This document shows positions 22,095-29,316 of a stretch of DNA of 64,000 nucleotides, in pieces; position 1 is the first letter of the stretch, and every line of letters starts with the position of its first letter. Origin of the DNA: Xenophilus sp. Marseille-Q4582 (GTDB lineage Bacteria; Pseudomonadota; Gammaproteobacteria; Burkholderiales; Burkholderiaceae_C); the NCBI RefSeq assembly GCF_916700565.1, contig NZ_CAKAKO010000003.1, positions 744,001-808,000 of the forward strand, given 5' to 3'. The position numbers and the translations under genes were made by a program. The notes below the pieces were generated by a model. The model made no database searches. It had not been told where the DNA came from and saw nothing but the letters and a program-made list of their open reading frames with translations.

Positions 22095-22369
22095 TGACCG
22101 AGAAGCACTCTCCAGCGCCGTGGCGCGTCCAAGAATCGGCGACGTCCATCAGCGTTGTCGCTGCCAATAACGAGACCATCTTTCACGATGACAAGCGCAT
22201 TCCTTCGGTGATTGATGACGCCCGCCTGATCGCCGCCGCGCCTGAGCTGCTGGCCTTCGCTATCCGCCAGATCAAGCGCAAACACCGTGGACAGGTTTTG
22301 CTGGATCACGAAGACGTGATCGATCTGGAGAACCTGATCGCCAAAGCCACCGGGGAGGCGCAACCGTGA
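22094..22369 (+). CDS. Ea22/Ead-like phage protein
   Basis: A 91-residue protein. It starts MTEKHSPAPWRVQESATSIS and has the DARLIAAAPELLAFAIRQIK motif that marks the Ea22/Ead-type accessory proteins of Proteobacteria phages. It is read from an ATG that overlaps the previous stop. Function in phage biology is unknown to me. Confidence 0.75.
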   Translation: MTEKHSPAPWRVQESATSISVVAANNETIFHDDKRIPSVIDDARLIAAAPELLAFAIRQIKRKHRGQVLLDHEDVIDLENLIAKATGEAQP

Positions 22370-22443
22370 ACTACCAAGCCCACGACTGGGCGCTGTTCGC
22401 ATGCGCCCCTCTTGCCCTGTTCGTCATCTGGAGGTTTGCATGA
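22366..22443 (+). CDS. 25-residue membrane peptide
   Basis: GTG start overlapping the previous stop (GTGA), and its own stop overlaps the next ATG (ATGA). It encodes MNYQAHDWALFACAPLALFV with a final IWRFA: a single short membrane helix. The exact overlaps on both sides argue that it is translated. It is the smallest of the tiny membrane proteins in this phage. Confidence 0.5.
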   Translation: MNYQAHDWALFACAPLALFVIWRFA

Positions 22444-22604
22444 AGCCCGCCCGACGCCTGCGCGCAGTGACCAAGCCCGAGCCGAAGCCCATCGGCGGAC
22501 TGATGGATCCGCGCTTCCAGTACGTGCCCGCAGCGGCTACCAACATCCGCGCCACCTTTGAGCGCATCCGTGAACAGCAGGCCAAGCAAGCGAGGACGAT
22601 GTGA
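22440..22604 (+). CDS. Small basic phage protein
   Basis: A 54-residue protein with a GGAGG site. It is Lys/Arg-rich at the N-terminus (MKPARRLRAVTKPEPKPIGG) and helical at the C-terminus (ATFERIREQQAKQARTM). Unknown family. It is followed, with a GTGA overlap, by a membrane protein and then recT, so it lies inside the recombination operon. Confidence 0.55.
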   Translation: MKPARRLRAVTKPEPKPIGGLMDPRFQYVPAAATNIRATFERIREQQAKQARTM

Positions 22605-22819
22605 GACGCGATCTCTCCCCAACCGCCCTGGCCGAGCTTGAGATCGGCAGCCAGCAGGACCACAACGCGCGGCACGAGCGGCACACAGCGATGTTGCAGG
22701 CGGCGTACGAGCCCGTGTCCTGGGTCACCTTCGCCGTCATCGTCATGGTGGCTTTCGGCATCAGCTTGGCCATCGGGCTTGTGCTGGGCCACATCGTTTT
22801 CAACCCGTTTGCGAGGTGA
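22601..22819 (+). CDS. Small membrane protein upstream of recT
   Basis: A 72-residue protein with a GTG start overlapping the previous stop. The N-terminal half is hydrophilic (LAELEIGSQQDHNARHERHT). The C-terminal half is one strong membrane helix, VTFAVIVMVAFGISLAIGLV. It ends three bases before the recT start. No recognised family. The presence of a membrane protein immediately before recT is noted without a functional claim. Confidence 0.55.
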   Translation: MRRDLSPTALAELEIGSQQDHNARHERHTAMLQAAYEPVSWVTFAVIVMVAFGISLAIGLVLGHIVFNPFAR

Positions 22820-22822
22820 TGC

Positions 22823-23749
22823 ATGAACGCCATCCAGACGATCTCCAACTACGTCTACGGAGCCGAGGACAGCTTCCAGAACGTGCTGGCCGACCGCTCG
22901 ATGAACTTCGAGCGCGAGGCCGGGTTCGCCATCCAGATCCTCACCGCGAATGACTACGTGGCAAAGCTGGCCGCGAACGACCGGCAGTCCGTGGTCAACG
23001 CAGTGACCAACATTGCCGCCATCGGCATCAGCCTGAACCCTGCCAAAAAGCAGGCCTACCTGGTGCCGCGCAAGGGCAAGATTTGCCTTGACATCAGCTA
23101 CATGGGCCTGATCGACCTGGCCATCCAGTCGGGCTCGATCATGTGGGCGCAGGCGGACCTGGTCTACTCCAGCGATGCGTTCACCCTGAACGGTTTCGAC
23201 AAGCCACCCACCCACTCATTCAACCCGTTCTCCAAGGACCGGGGCGACATCGTCGGCGCCTACGTGGTCGTGAAGACGCACAGCGGCGACTACCTGACCG
23301 AGTGCATGAGCCGCGAAGACATCGACGCCATCAAGAACCGCTCCGAGTCGGTGAAGGCCGGCAAGTCGTCACCCTGGGACACCGACTACGGCGAGATGGC
23401 GAAGAAGACGGTCGTGAAGCGCGCCTACAAGTACTGGCCGAAGTCAGATCGTCTGGATGAGGCGATCCACCACCTGAACACCGAAGGCGGCGAAGGGCTG
23501 GCAGTGGTTGCCAAGCCGGCCACGATTGACCCTCAGCCCATCATTGACGGCGCGCGCAACACCAAGACGGTCGAGGAACTGAACGCCTACTGGGCCGAGC
23601 ACAACGGCAAGCTGGCGAACAACCTGCCCGCTCACGACGCGCTGAAGGCCGCATGCAAGGCGCACAAGGCTCGCCTGCAAGCGCAGCGGGCTAAGGATGA
23701 GGCAACCGACGTAGAGGTGAAAGAAGATGCCGTGGAGGTGGCGCAATGA
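22823..23749 (+). CDS. recT: RecT single-strand annealing protein
   Basis: A 308-residue RecT-family protein. Segments VNAVTNIAAIGISLNPAKKQAYLVPR (given here by Gly-Ile-Ser-Leu-Asn-Pro), ICLDISYMGLIDLA, IVGAYVVVKTHSGDYLTECM and KKTVVKRAYKYWPKSD are diagnostic. It anneals complementary single strands during phage recombination. A Lys/Ala-rich C-terminal tail follows the core. It is paired with the YqaJ exonuclease gene at 24264, but an HNH gene lies between them. Confidence 0.95.
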   Translation: MNAIQTISNYVYGAEDSFQNVLADRSMNFEREAGFAIQILTANDYVAKLAANDRQSVVNAVTNIAAIGISLNPAKKQAYLVPRKGKICLDISYMGLIDLAIQSGSIMWAQADLVYSSDAFTLNGFDKPPTHSFNPFSKDRGDIVGAYVVVKTHSGDYLTECMSREDIDAIKNRSESVKAGKSSPWDTDYGEMAKKTVVKRAYKYWPKSDRLDEAIHHLNTEGGEGLAVVAKPATIDPQPIIDGARNTKTVEELNAYWAEHNGKLANNLPAHDALKAACKAHKARLQAQRAKDEATDVEVKEDAVEVAQ

Positions 23750-24267
23750 ACCGGGCGGAAGCTGCACGTATCGCTCGCGCGGCCAAAGCCGCAAAGACAC
23801 CTCCTCTCTCGGACCGATTCTGGTCCAAGGTAGATAGACGAGGCGCCGACGAATGCTGGCCCTGGACCGCCTCTGTACGTCGCAAAGAAGAGGGTTATGG
23901 CGCGTTCTGGCTGGACGGGAGACACCAGCCCTCCAATCGGGTTGCCTTGCTTCTCTCCGGCATCGATGTTCCCGCTGGGATGGCGGTCTGCCATCGCTGT
24001 GACAACCCAGCATGTTGCAACCCCAGTCACTTGTTTGTCGCCACCCACAAGCAAAACAACGACGACAAGGTTGCGAAGCGAAGACAGGCGGCAGGCGAGA
24101 AGCACGGCGGCGCAAAGCTGACAGCAGCAGCGGTCTCAGAAATCAGGTCGTACCGCGGGCCTGGAGTAAAGCAGTTAAGAAAAGGTGTGGCCGCGGAGCT
24201 TGCGGCGAAATTTGGCGTCTCTGTGCCTTACATCTCGGAGCTGCAAACCAGAGGCTGGGGGAAATGA
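23746..24267 (+). CDS. HNH_3-type endonuclease between recT and exonuclease
   Basis: A 173-residue protein. DECWPWTASVRRKEEGYGAF, then AVCHRCDNPACCNPSHLFVA, form the HNH_3 core with its Cys pairs and Asn-Pro-Ser-His-Leu-Phe. The C-terminus, AAELAAKFGVSVPYISELQT, is a helix-turn-helix. The layout matches the gene at 6080-6580. It overlaps recT and the exonuclease gene by four bases each, so it is inserted into the operon without breaking coupling. Confidence 0.86.
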   Translation: MNRAEAARIARAAKAAKTPPLSDRFWSKVDRRGADECWPWTASVRRKEEGYGAFWLDGRHQPSNRVALLLSGIDVPAGMAVCHRCDNPACCNPSHLFVATHKQNNDDKVAKRRQAAGEKHGGAKLTAAAVSEIRSYRGPGVKQLRKGVAAELAAKFGVSVPYISELQTRGWGK

Positions 24268-24917
24268 TGGTCAACTTCTTCAATCATCCGCAGGGTTCTG
24301 ACGAATGGCATGAGGCGCGACGCGGTGTCATCACGGGAAGCCGGTTCCGCGACGCTCGCGACAAGCTGAAGAGCGGCCACCCGAGCAAAGCATGCCTCGA
24401 CTATGCCCGGGACCTAGCACGTGAACGGCTGGGCGGCAGCGCTCCAAGCAAGCCACAGAGCGCCGCAATGCGTGTTGGGACAGAACAGGAGCCCGTCGCG
24501 CGCGCGCGATACGAAGCGAAAACGGGCTACATGGTCGAAGAGGTCGGCTTCTTCTCAACGGCCGACGGTCTCTTCGGCGGATCGGTTGACGGCCTGATCG
24601 ACGAAGACGGCGTGCTGGAGATCAAAACAATGGTCAGCAGCGACACGCTGTTCACAGCCGTCGCCGAGCACGACTTGAGTGCATACCGGGACCAGTGCCT
24701 GGGCTATCTCTGGTTGCTTGGCCGCAAGTGGGTCGATCTGGTGCTGTGGTGCCCCGACCTGAAGCACATGGTCATCCACCGGATCGAACGCGACGAAGAA
24801 GCCATCGAAGCGCTCGAGTCCGACATGCTCGCCTTCGCCAAGAAGGTCGATGAGTACGAGTTCGCGCTGAGCATGGCTCTGGCAGCGAACGAACACAACC
24901 AACTGGAACCAGCATGA
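24264..24917 (+). CDS. YqaJ-type exonuclease
   Basis: A 217-residue nuclease of the lambda exonuclease/YqaJ family. The N-terminal GSDEWHEARRGVITGS and AAMRVGTEQEPVARARY, then Asp109 in GGSVDGLI and Glu119-x-Lys121 in LEIKTM, are the PD-(D/E)XK active site. It degrades one strand of double-stranded ends to expose the single strand that RecT anneals. ATG at 24264 overlaps the HNH stop; a second ATG follows directly. Confidence 0.94.
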   Translation: MMVNFFNHPQGSDEWHEARRGVITGSRFRDARDKLKSGHPSKACLDYARDLARERLGGSAPSKPQSAAMRVGTEQEPVARARYEAKTGYMVEEVGFFSTADGLFGGSVDGLIDEDGVLEIKTMVSSDTLFTAVAEHDLSAYRDQCLGYLWLLGRKWVDLVLWCPDLKHMVIHRIERDEEAIEALESDMLAFAKKVDEYEFALSMALAANEHNQLEPA

Positions 24918-25180
24918 GCAAGAAGTACGACGTGACCGCCGTGACCGGCAAATACACCGACCGTGACGGCAACGAGAAGAGCCGCTACATGACCATCGGC
25001 GCAATCATCGAGACGCGCAACGGCCCCATGCTCAAGCTGGAGGGCGTGCCTGTGGGCTGGGATGGCTGGGCCTACCTCAACGAGCCCAAGGAGCGCGAGG
25101 GCGGGCAGCCGCAGCAACGTCAACAGAGCAAGCCGCAGAACCGGCGCCAAGACGCCGATTTCGAGGACCCGCCGTTCTGA
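24914..25180 (+). CDS. Small SSB-like protein with SSB-type C-terminal tip
   Basis: An 88-residue protein. The first 60 residues are beta-rich, YDVTAVTGKYTDRDGNEKSR and MTIGAIIETRNGPMLKLEGV, consistent with an OB-like fold. They are followed by a Gln/Arg-rich linker and the acidic tip DADFEDPPF, which resembles the SSB C-terminal tip that recruits partner proteins. It follows the exonuclease gene with a four-base overlap. It may serve as the phage single-strand binding protein. The fold is not proven. Confidence 0.65.
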   Translation: MSKKYDVTAVTGKYTDRDGNEKSRYMTIGAIIETRNGPMLKLEGVPVGWDGWAYLNEPKEREGGQPQQRQQSKPQNRRQDADFEDPPF

Positions 25181-25204
25181 CCCCCGCCCTCCCCCGACAA
25201 CAGC

Positions 25205-25235
25205 CCGCTAGTCGGGCTTTTCCATTTCTGGAGAT
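25205..25235 (+). terminator. Hairpin with T-run directly before a ribosome site
   Basis: AGCCCGC-TAGT-CGGGCT is followed by TTTCCATTTCTGGAG, where CTGGAG is the ribosome site of the gene at 25240. It is the same arrangement as at 21139-21168. Confidence 0.55.
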
Positions 25236-25239
25236 GACC

Positions 25240-25656
25240 ATGCTGACCGCCCCCGAACATGAAGCGCTGATGCGGCTGATCGAAGCGTACGCCGACGCCC
25301 GGCACGAGCACGGAGCACCCGAGTACAACGCGCACACGATGGAAGCGCGCAACGCGCTGTACACGGCACTGCTGCACGCCCTCACGCAGACGGGCGGGTG
25401 GGTCAGCGTGGATGAGCGGCTGCCTGACCTGCCTACTGACGCCGAAGACGATGGCGTGAAGGTCTGGACCTGGGACGGCTCATTCGTCACGGAAGACGAG
25501 TTCATGCCTGCCTATGAGCAGCCCGCAGGCCCCGCCGTTGGTGGCTGGTTGCGCACTGGCGAATGGTTTGCCGGCGACACCCTGCAGCGCGTGACGCACT
25601 GGATGCTGCGCAAGTCGCCTCTCCCTCCCTCGCCAGCCGCAGGAGCACCCGCATGA
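25240..25656 (+). CDS. DUF551-domain accessory protein
   Basis: A 138-residue protein. The N-terminus is helical (LTAPEHEALMRLIEAYADAR). The rest is a DUF551 domain: GGWVSVDERLPDL, a run with GVKVWTWDG, and the closing RVTHWMLRKSPLPPSPAAG. DUF551 proteins are common in phage ea-type accessory operons, with no known activity. The GGAG site favours the ATG at 25240 rather than that at 25234. Confidence 0.78.
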   Translation: MLTAPEHEALMRLIEAYADARHEHGAPEYNAHTMEARNALYTALLHALTQTGGWVSVDERLPDLPTDAEDDGVKVWTWDGSFVTEDEFMPAYEQPAGPAVGGWLRTGEWFAGDTLQRVTHWMLRKSPLPPSPAAGAPA

Positions 25657-26573
25657 ACCCCCAACACGCCGAGGCGCTGCCAAGCGTCATTGCCGAGCTT
25701 CGCCACCTCTACGCCAACATGGTGAATGGTGCGGTCAAGGACGGCGCACAGGCCAAGCGAATCGCCGAAGGCCTCCTGTCTCGGCAGATCGAGCGGCTGG
25801 AGCGTCTCGCCGCGCCCCATGCAACTGCCGAGCAATCCGAGGCAGTTGCCGGGTGGAAGATGGTGCCCTACGCCTTCTACACCGCTGACCAGATGCGCGC
25901 CTACGCTGACGCCGACCGCAAGGCCCGCGCCACGCAAGCTGGCGTGAGCGATGCCTTCGAGGCGGCGATGAAGCAGACGTGGCAGATGATCGACCCGCTG
26001 CGCCCGCCCGCCGCTGGCACCTACGCACTCGGCGAGCACAACGGCATCGCTGCGGCCCTGAAGACCGTGCGGCAGAACTTCGAGCGTGCACTGGCCCAGA
26101 CCGAGCAGCCCGAGGCGGCAGAGTCCATCACGATCCAGGAAGCCTGGAACGCATCGGGCGGCAACCAAGCGTACAGGCCCACCAAGGAAGAGTTGCTGCA
26201 CAGCCTGCGCATCCTGGATCAGGTGTGCGAAGAAGCTGCGGCCACCCCATCCGCCCCTCCCTCCATCGAACATGAGCCGGGCGACGTGTCAAAGAAAGCG
26301 CCGGAAGCGAACATGAGCACTGCCCCGGCCCGAATCTACCTCGACATCGGCGACCGGTTTGCGCTGGAGCGCGTGCAGGATGGCACGCTGCCGTGGGACA
26401 AGCTGGCAGAGGTGACGTGGAGCGCAGACAACGCGACAGGCCACGGCATCGAGTACGTGCGGGCCGATGTCGCCGCCTCGCCAGCCGCTCCTGCGCCCTG
26501 TGCGACCAAGCCCGCCGAACCATTCACGCCGTGGCCGAACAGCTACCGCGCAGACAACGAGAGCCAGCCATGA
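25653..26573 (+). CDS. Mosaic Ea-type accessory protein
   Basis: A 306-residue protein starting MNPQHAEALPSVIAELRHLY. It contains VAGWKMVPYAFYTADQMRAY, a helical stretch (AMKQTWQMIDPLRPPAAGTY) and a C-terminal MSTAPARIYLDIGDRFALER segment that resembles the start of separate small phage proteins. It looks like a fusion of two or more Ea-type modules through Ala/Pro linkers. A GGAG site precedes the ATG. No enzymatic motif. It overlaps both neighbours by four bases. Confidence 0.6.
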   Translation: MNPQHAEALPSVIAELRHLYANMVNGAVKDGAQAKRIAEGLLSRQIERLERLAAPHATAEQSEAVAGWKMVPYAFYTADQMRAYADADRKARATQAGVSDAFEAAMKQTWQMIDPLRPPAAGTYALGEHNGIAAALKTVRQNFERALAQTEQPEAAESITIQEAWNASGGNQAYRPTKEELLHSLRILDQVCEEAAATPSAPPSIEHEPGDVSKKAPEANMSTAPARIYLDIGDRFALERVQDGTLPWDKLAEVTWSADNATGHGIEYVRADVAASPAAPAPCATKPAEPFTPWPNSYRADNESQP

Positions 26574-27301
26574 CCGACAAAGCCTACCCTGAGCCCAGCC
26601 CTTTGATGCGCGCCTTCCAGGCGTTCATGGCCGACTACGAACTGCGCGGCGAGGATGACGATGGCCGCGAAGGCTGTTACAGGCAGTACGAGACCGAGCG
26701 GCCCCTGATCGAGGACTTCGTGTGGGGCCTCATGGAAGACGACGACTGGATTGCCGCCTCACGCAACGCTGCGGGGTCGGGGATCAGTGATGAGCAGATC
26801 GCCGCCCTGCGCGACAAGCACGGCATCACATCCAGTGGTCGCGGCATCCGGGCATTCGATCAGATACGCAACTTCGTGCATGCAGTGCTCGCCATGGCGC
26901 CTGCCCCCACGCAGGCACAGGAGCCGGTGGCCGAAGTCGAGAACGACTACAACGCCGACGGCATGTCCTCGCGCATTACTACGAGGCTGCCAGCAGGCAC
27001 AAAGCTGTTCGCCGCGCCCCAGCACTCCACAGCCGAGCCCTTTGGGTACTTCCGCGCGGATTCGTTCGGCTGGACGGACTGCGCCGCGACAGACGATGGG
27101 GCCGTGGCGCTCTACGAGGCCGCGCCCCAGCAGGCGCCGCTGACGGATGAGCAGATTGAGGCCATCGGCCTGAAAGTTCTCTTGAAGGAAAGCGACGGAC
27201 TCAAGAAGGACCGCCCCGCGTTCGGGTTTTCGACCGTGGAGGGAATCATCCGGGCTGCCGAGGAGATCCACGGCATCGGCGCCGCCAAGGAGACGAGATG
27301 A
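26570..27301 (+). CDS. Ea-type accessory protein
   Basis: A 243-residue, acidic protein. It has GVSDEQIAALRDKHG-like repeats: GSGISDEQIAALRDKHG in the middle and LTDEQIEAIGLKVLLKES near the end. The TRLPAGTKLFAAPQH and GAVALYEAAPQQAP segments are recurring motifs of phage proteins in which short modules are shuffled. I cannot assign a function. It is read directly after the previous gene with ATGA overlap and precedes another Ea22-like gene. Confidence 0.6.
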   Translation: MTDKAYPEPSPLMRAFQAFMADYELRGEDDDGREGCYRQYETERPLIEDFVWGLMEDDDWIAASRNAAGSGISDEQIAALRDKHGITSSGRGIRAFDQIRNFVHAVLAMAPAPTQAQEPVAEVENDYNADGMSSRITTRLPAGTKLFAAPQHSTAEPFGYFRADSFGWTDCAATDDGAVALYEAAPQQAPLTDEQIEAIGLKVLLKESDGLKKDRPAFGFSTVEGIIRAAEEIHGIGAAKETR

Positions 27302-27726
27302 CGGACAAGTTCAAGGCGCTGCGGGATGCGCTGGCTGGCGTCGAACACGCAGGCACGTTCAGCAAATCCGGCCGCACGGTTCAGGTTGCAGAGACCGACG
27401 AATGGGCGGCCATCCACGTCGAGGTGCGCGCGAACAAGCTGATAGCGCCCAAGCTGGCCCGGTACATCGCCGAGGCAAATCCCGACACCATCCGCGCCCT
27501 GCTGGCCGAAGTGGAAGCGCTGCGCAAGAAGGCGGCGCGCTACGAATGGCTGCGGGCAAATTGGGGCTACGTGACCGAGACATACGACGGCACGCGCTGC
27601 GAGTCCGTGTACCTCGTCAGCAAAGACGACGGCTGGGACACCGATCCGGACAGCCTCGACGCCGCAATCGATGTCGCCCTGTCCGGCCCCACCACCAAGA
27701 GAGAAGACCGTGCTGCTGACCGCTGA
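27298..27726 (+). CDS. Ea22-like accessory protein
   Basis: A 142-residue protein carrying the ARYIAEANPDTIRALLAEVE and ALRKKAARYEWLRANWGY segments that define the Ea22-like group, together with a coiled-coil linker. The N-terminus (FKALRDALAGVEHAGTFSKS) is specific. It overlaps its neighbours by 4 and 17 bases. Its job in the phage is unknown. The alternating modules in this and nearby genes suggest frequent recombination. Confidence 0.68.
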   Translation: MTDKFKALRDALAGVEHAGTFSKSGRTVQVAETDEWAAIHVEVRANKLIAPKLARYIAEANPDTIRALLAEVEALRKKAARYEWLRANWGYVTETYDGTRCESVYLVSKDDGWDTDPDSLDAAIDVALSGPTTKREDRAADR

Positions 27727-28075
27727 ACACTACGAGCTGATGACCATGTTCGAGCGCACGCGCCGTGGCGCCCGCCTGGACAAAGAGACAAAGGACCTCT
27801 GGCCGCGCGGGATCATCTACCAAGACGGCCAAGTCAACGAGCAGTTCTCGGCCTACCGGCAGGGCTACGCCTACGCCCAGTGCGACATGCGCAGCGATAT
27901 CCAGAACCTCGAAGCGAGCCGAGACGGCTATCGCGACGACGCCCGGGTACTGCACGCCGCCCTGTCGCGAATGGCCGCGCTGCACGTCCCAGACGGCGAG
28001 ACGCCTGATTGGCTGAGCGATGCGCTGGCTCGCACGAATGCCTTGGACGACGGCCCCACCGGAGCGTCAGCATGA
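27710..28075 (+). CDS. Phage hypothetical protein
   Basis: A 121-residue protein with a GTG start and a GAGAAG site. Segments LLTAEHYELMTMFERTRRGA, KDLWPRGIIYQDGQVNEQFS and AYRQGYAYAQCDMRSDIQNL form a mainly helical protein without a known motif. It overlaps the Ea22-like gene by 17 bases and the next small gene by four. Unknown function. Confidence 0.55.
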   Translation: MLLTAEHYELMTMFERTRRGARLDKETKDLWPRGIIYQDGQVNEQFSAYRQGYAYAQCDMRSDIQNLEASRDGYRDDARVLHAALSRMAALHVPDGETPDWLSDALARTNALDDGPTGASA

Positions 28076-28197
28076 CCCCCATCGAACGACTGCGGGCGCT
28101 GGCCCGCGATGCACGCGCACAGTACGGCACCGAGGCGGCCTTGGTTTCTGGCGAAGCGATCGACGCTGCCCGTCAGGGCGAAGGGGGTGCGGAATGA
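28072..28197 (+). CDS. 41-residue phage protein
   Basis: A short helical protein, MTPIERLRALARDARAQYGT continuing to EAIDAARQGEGGAE, with four-base overlaps on both sides. No family is known to me. The exact overlaps support translation. Confidence 0.5.
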   Translation: MTPIERLRALARDARAQYGTEAALVSGEAIDAARQGEGGAE

Positions 28198-28685
28198 AGA
28201 TGGCACGCGCAGACGAGAACGATCTGAAGGCGGCGCTCGATGTGTCACGCATCATCGAGGATCTGGAGCGTGGGTACATGCCTGGCCAGGACGACGAGGG
28301 AGTCGAATTTTTCGACCGAGACGACGCCGATCAGTGCCGGCGTGCATTGGCGGCGATCCTCGATGCAGCCGACCAGGGCAGCATGTTTCGAGTCACGTTC
28401 GGCATGACCGTGGTGCTGGACCCGCGCAACAAGGTCGTCGATCCTGACGCCGACACGTTGGAAATCCACCCGGACCACGAGCGCAATGCGGAAGACGCGG
28501 CGCGGTGGCGATACATCCGCCGCAAGCTGTGCCTGACCGGCAACGGCGACGGGACATGCGCTATGCAGGCAATCAATCTTCCTGCGGCCATCCAAGGTTG
28601 GCCGGAGCCGGAACAAGTGGCCGAGTTTTGCGACGCCGCAATCGACGCCGCACTGCGCGCAAACATCGGGGAGAAGATGCCATGA
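28194..28685 (+). CDS. Ea-type accessory protein
   Basis: A 163-residue acidic protein. MKMARADENDLKAALDVSRI and EFFDRDDADQCRRALAAILD form helices, and EDAARWRYIRRKLCLTGNGD with EPEQVAEFCDAAIDAALRAN resemble the AARY(E/R)WLR modules of Ea22-like proteins. It overlaps both neighbours by four bases. No function is known. Confidence 0.6.
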   Translation: MKMARADENDLKAALDVSRIIEDLERGYMPGQDDEGVEFFDRDDADQCRRALAAILDAADQGSMFRVTFGMTVVLDPRNKVVDPDADTLEIHPDHERNAEDAARWRYIRRKLCLTGNGDGTCAMQAINLPAAIQGWPEPEQVAEFCDAAIDAALRANIGEKMP

Positions 28686-28888
28686 CGGACGCCACCACCC
28701 CCGTCGCATGGCGCTGGCGCTGGAAGGATTTGCCGGACGCCGGATGGCAATTGAGCAGCGTGGGCGGATGGCGCGAAACCGAGCACATCGACGCGCAACC
28801 GCTGTACCTGCATCCGCCACATCAGCCAAAACGCACCGTCACCTACGTCTGCCCGGTGTGCGCGGCCAGCCTGGAGCGCCAGGAATGA
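28682..28888 (+). CDS. Small phage protein with C-terminal CxxC
   Basis: A 68-residue protein. MTDATTPVAWRWRWKDLPDA and EHIDAQPLYLHPPHQP are the AWR..DA..WQL and QPLY motifs common in Ea-type proteins. The end, TYVCPVCAASLERQE, adds a Cys-x-x-Cys that may bind metal. It overlaps the interrupted gene downstream by four bases. Confidence 0.6.
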   Translation: MTDATTPVAWRWRWKDLPDAGWQLSSVGGWRETEHIDAQPLYLHPPHQPKRTVTYVCPVCAASLERQE

Positions 28889-29316
28889 CACCTGACATTC
28901 GCGCGGCCAGCAGGCTCACCAGCGACCCCACGCGCGTGATGTGGTTCGACGTTGGCCAGGTGCCCGAATACTCTGCTGATCGCCCCGTCGACGCAGAGCG
29001 GTTGATGCATCCACCGTTCGACCGTTGCGCCATCTGTGGGCGGGATGCGGACGGAGATCTATTCGTGCTGACAACCACAGCAGGCCACAACAGCCTGGCC
29101 ATCGCGGGACTGACAAGGGCGCGCGCCGGCATCGTCTACATGGATGCGTTCGCCATCATGCGGTTGGAAGATGGATCACTCGCGCTGCATCGAGCGAGTG
29201 ACGAAACCCAGGCCCGTGCCGCCGTGGTGATGGTGGATGAATGGCTCACACGCCTGGACACATCGGGCCTCAGTGGTTATCAGCCCGTGATATTGATTCG
29301 GCCCTTGTGCACTTGA
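28885..29316 (+). pseudogene. Phage gene interrupted by an IS630-family element (5' part)
   Basis: The first 136 codons (28885-29292) belong to a phage protein that starts MTPDIRAASRLTSDPTRVMW and contains CAICGRDADGDLFVL. The frame then runs into the element and stops at 29316. After removing 29293-30406 and one TA, the reading frame continues exactly into 30409-30696, giving a 231-residue protein. So the present product is a truncated 143-residue form. The intact family, with the GGTHASPRAHDRRGHWRRHP-type segment in its second half, is widespread in phages. Function unknown. Confidence 0.8.
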
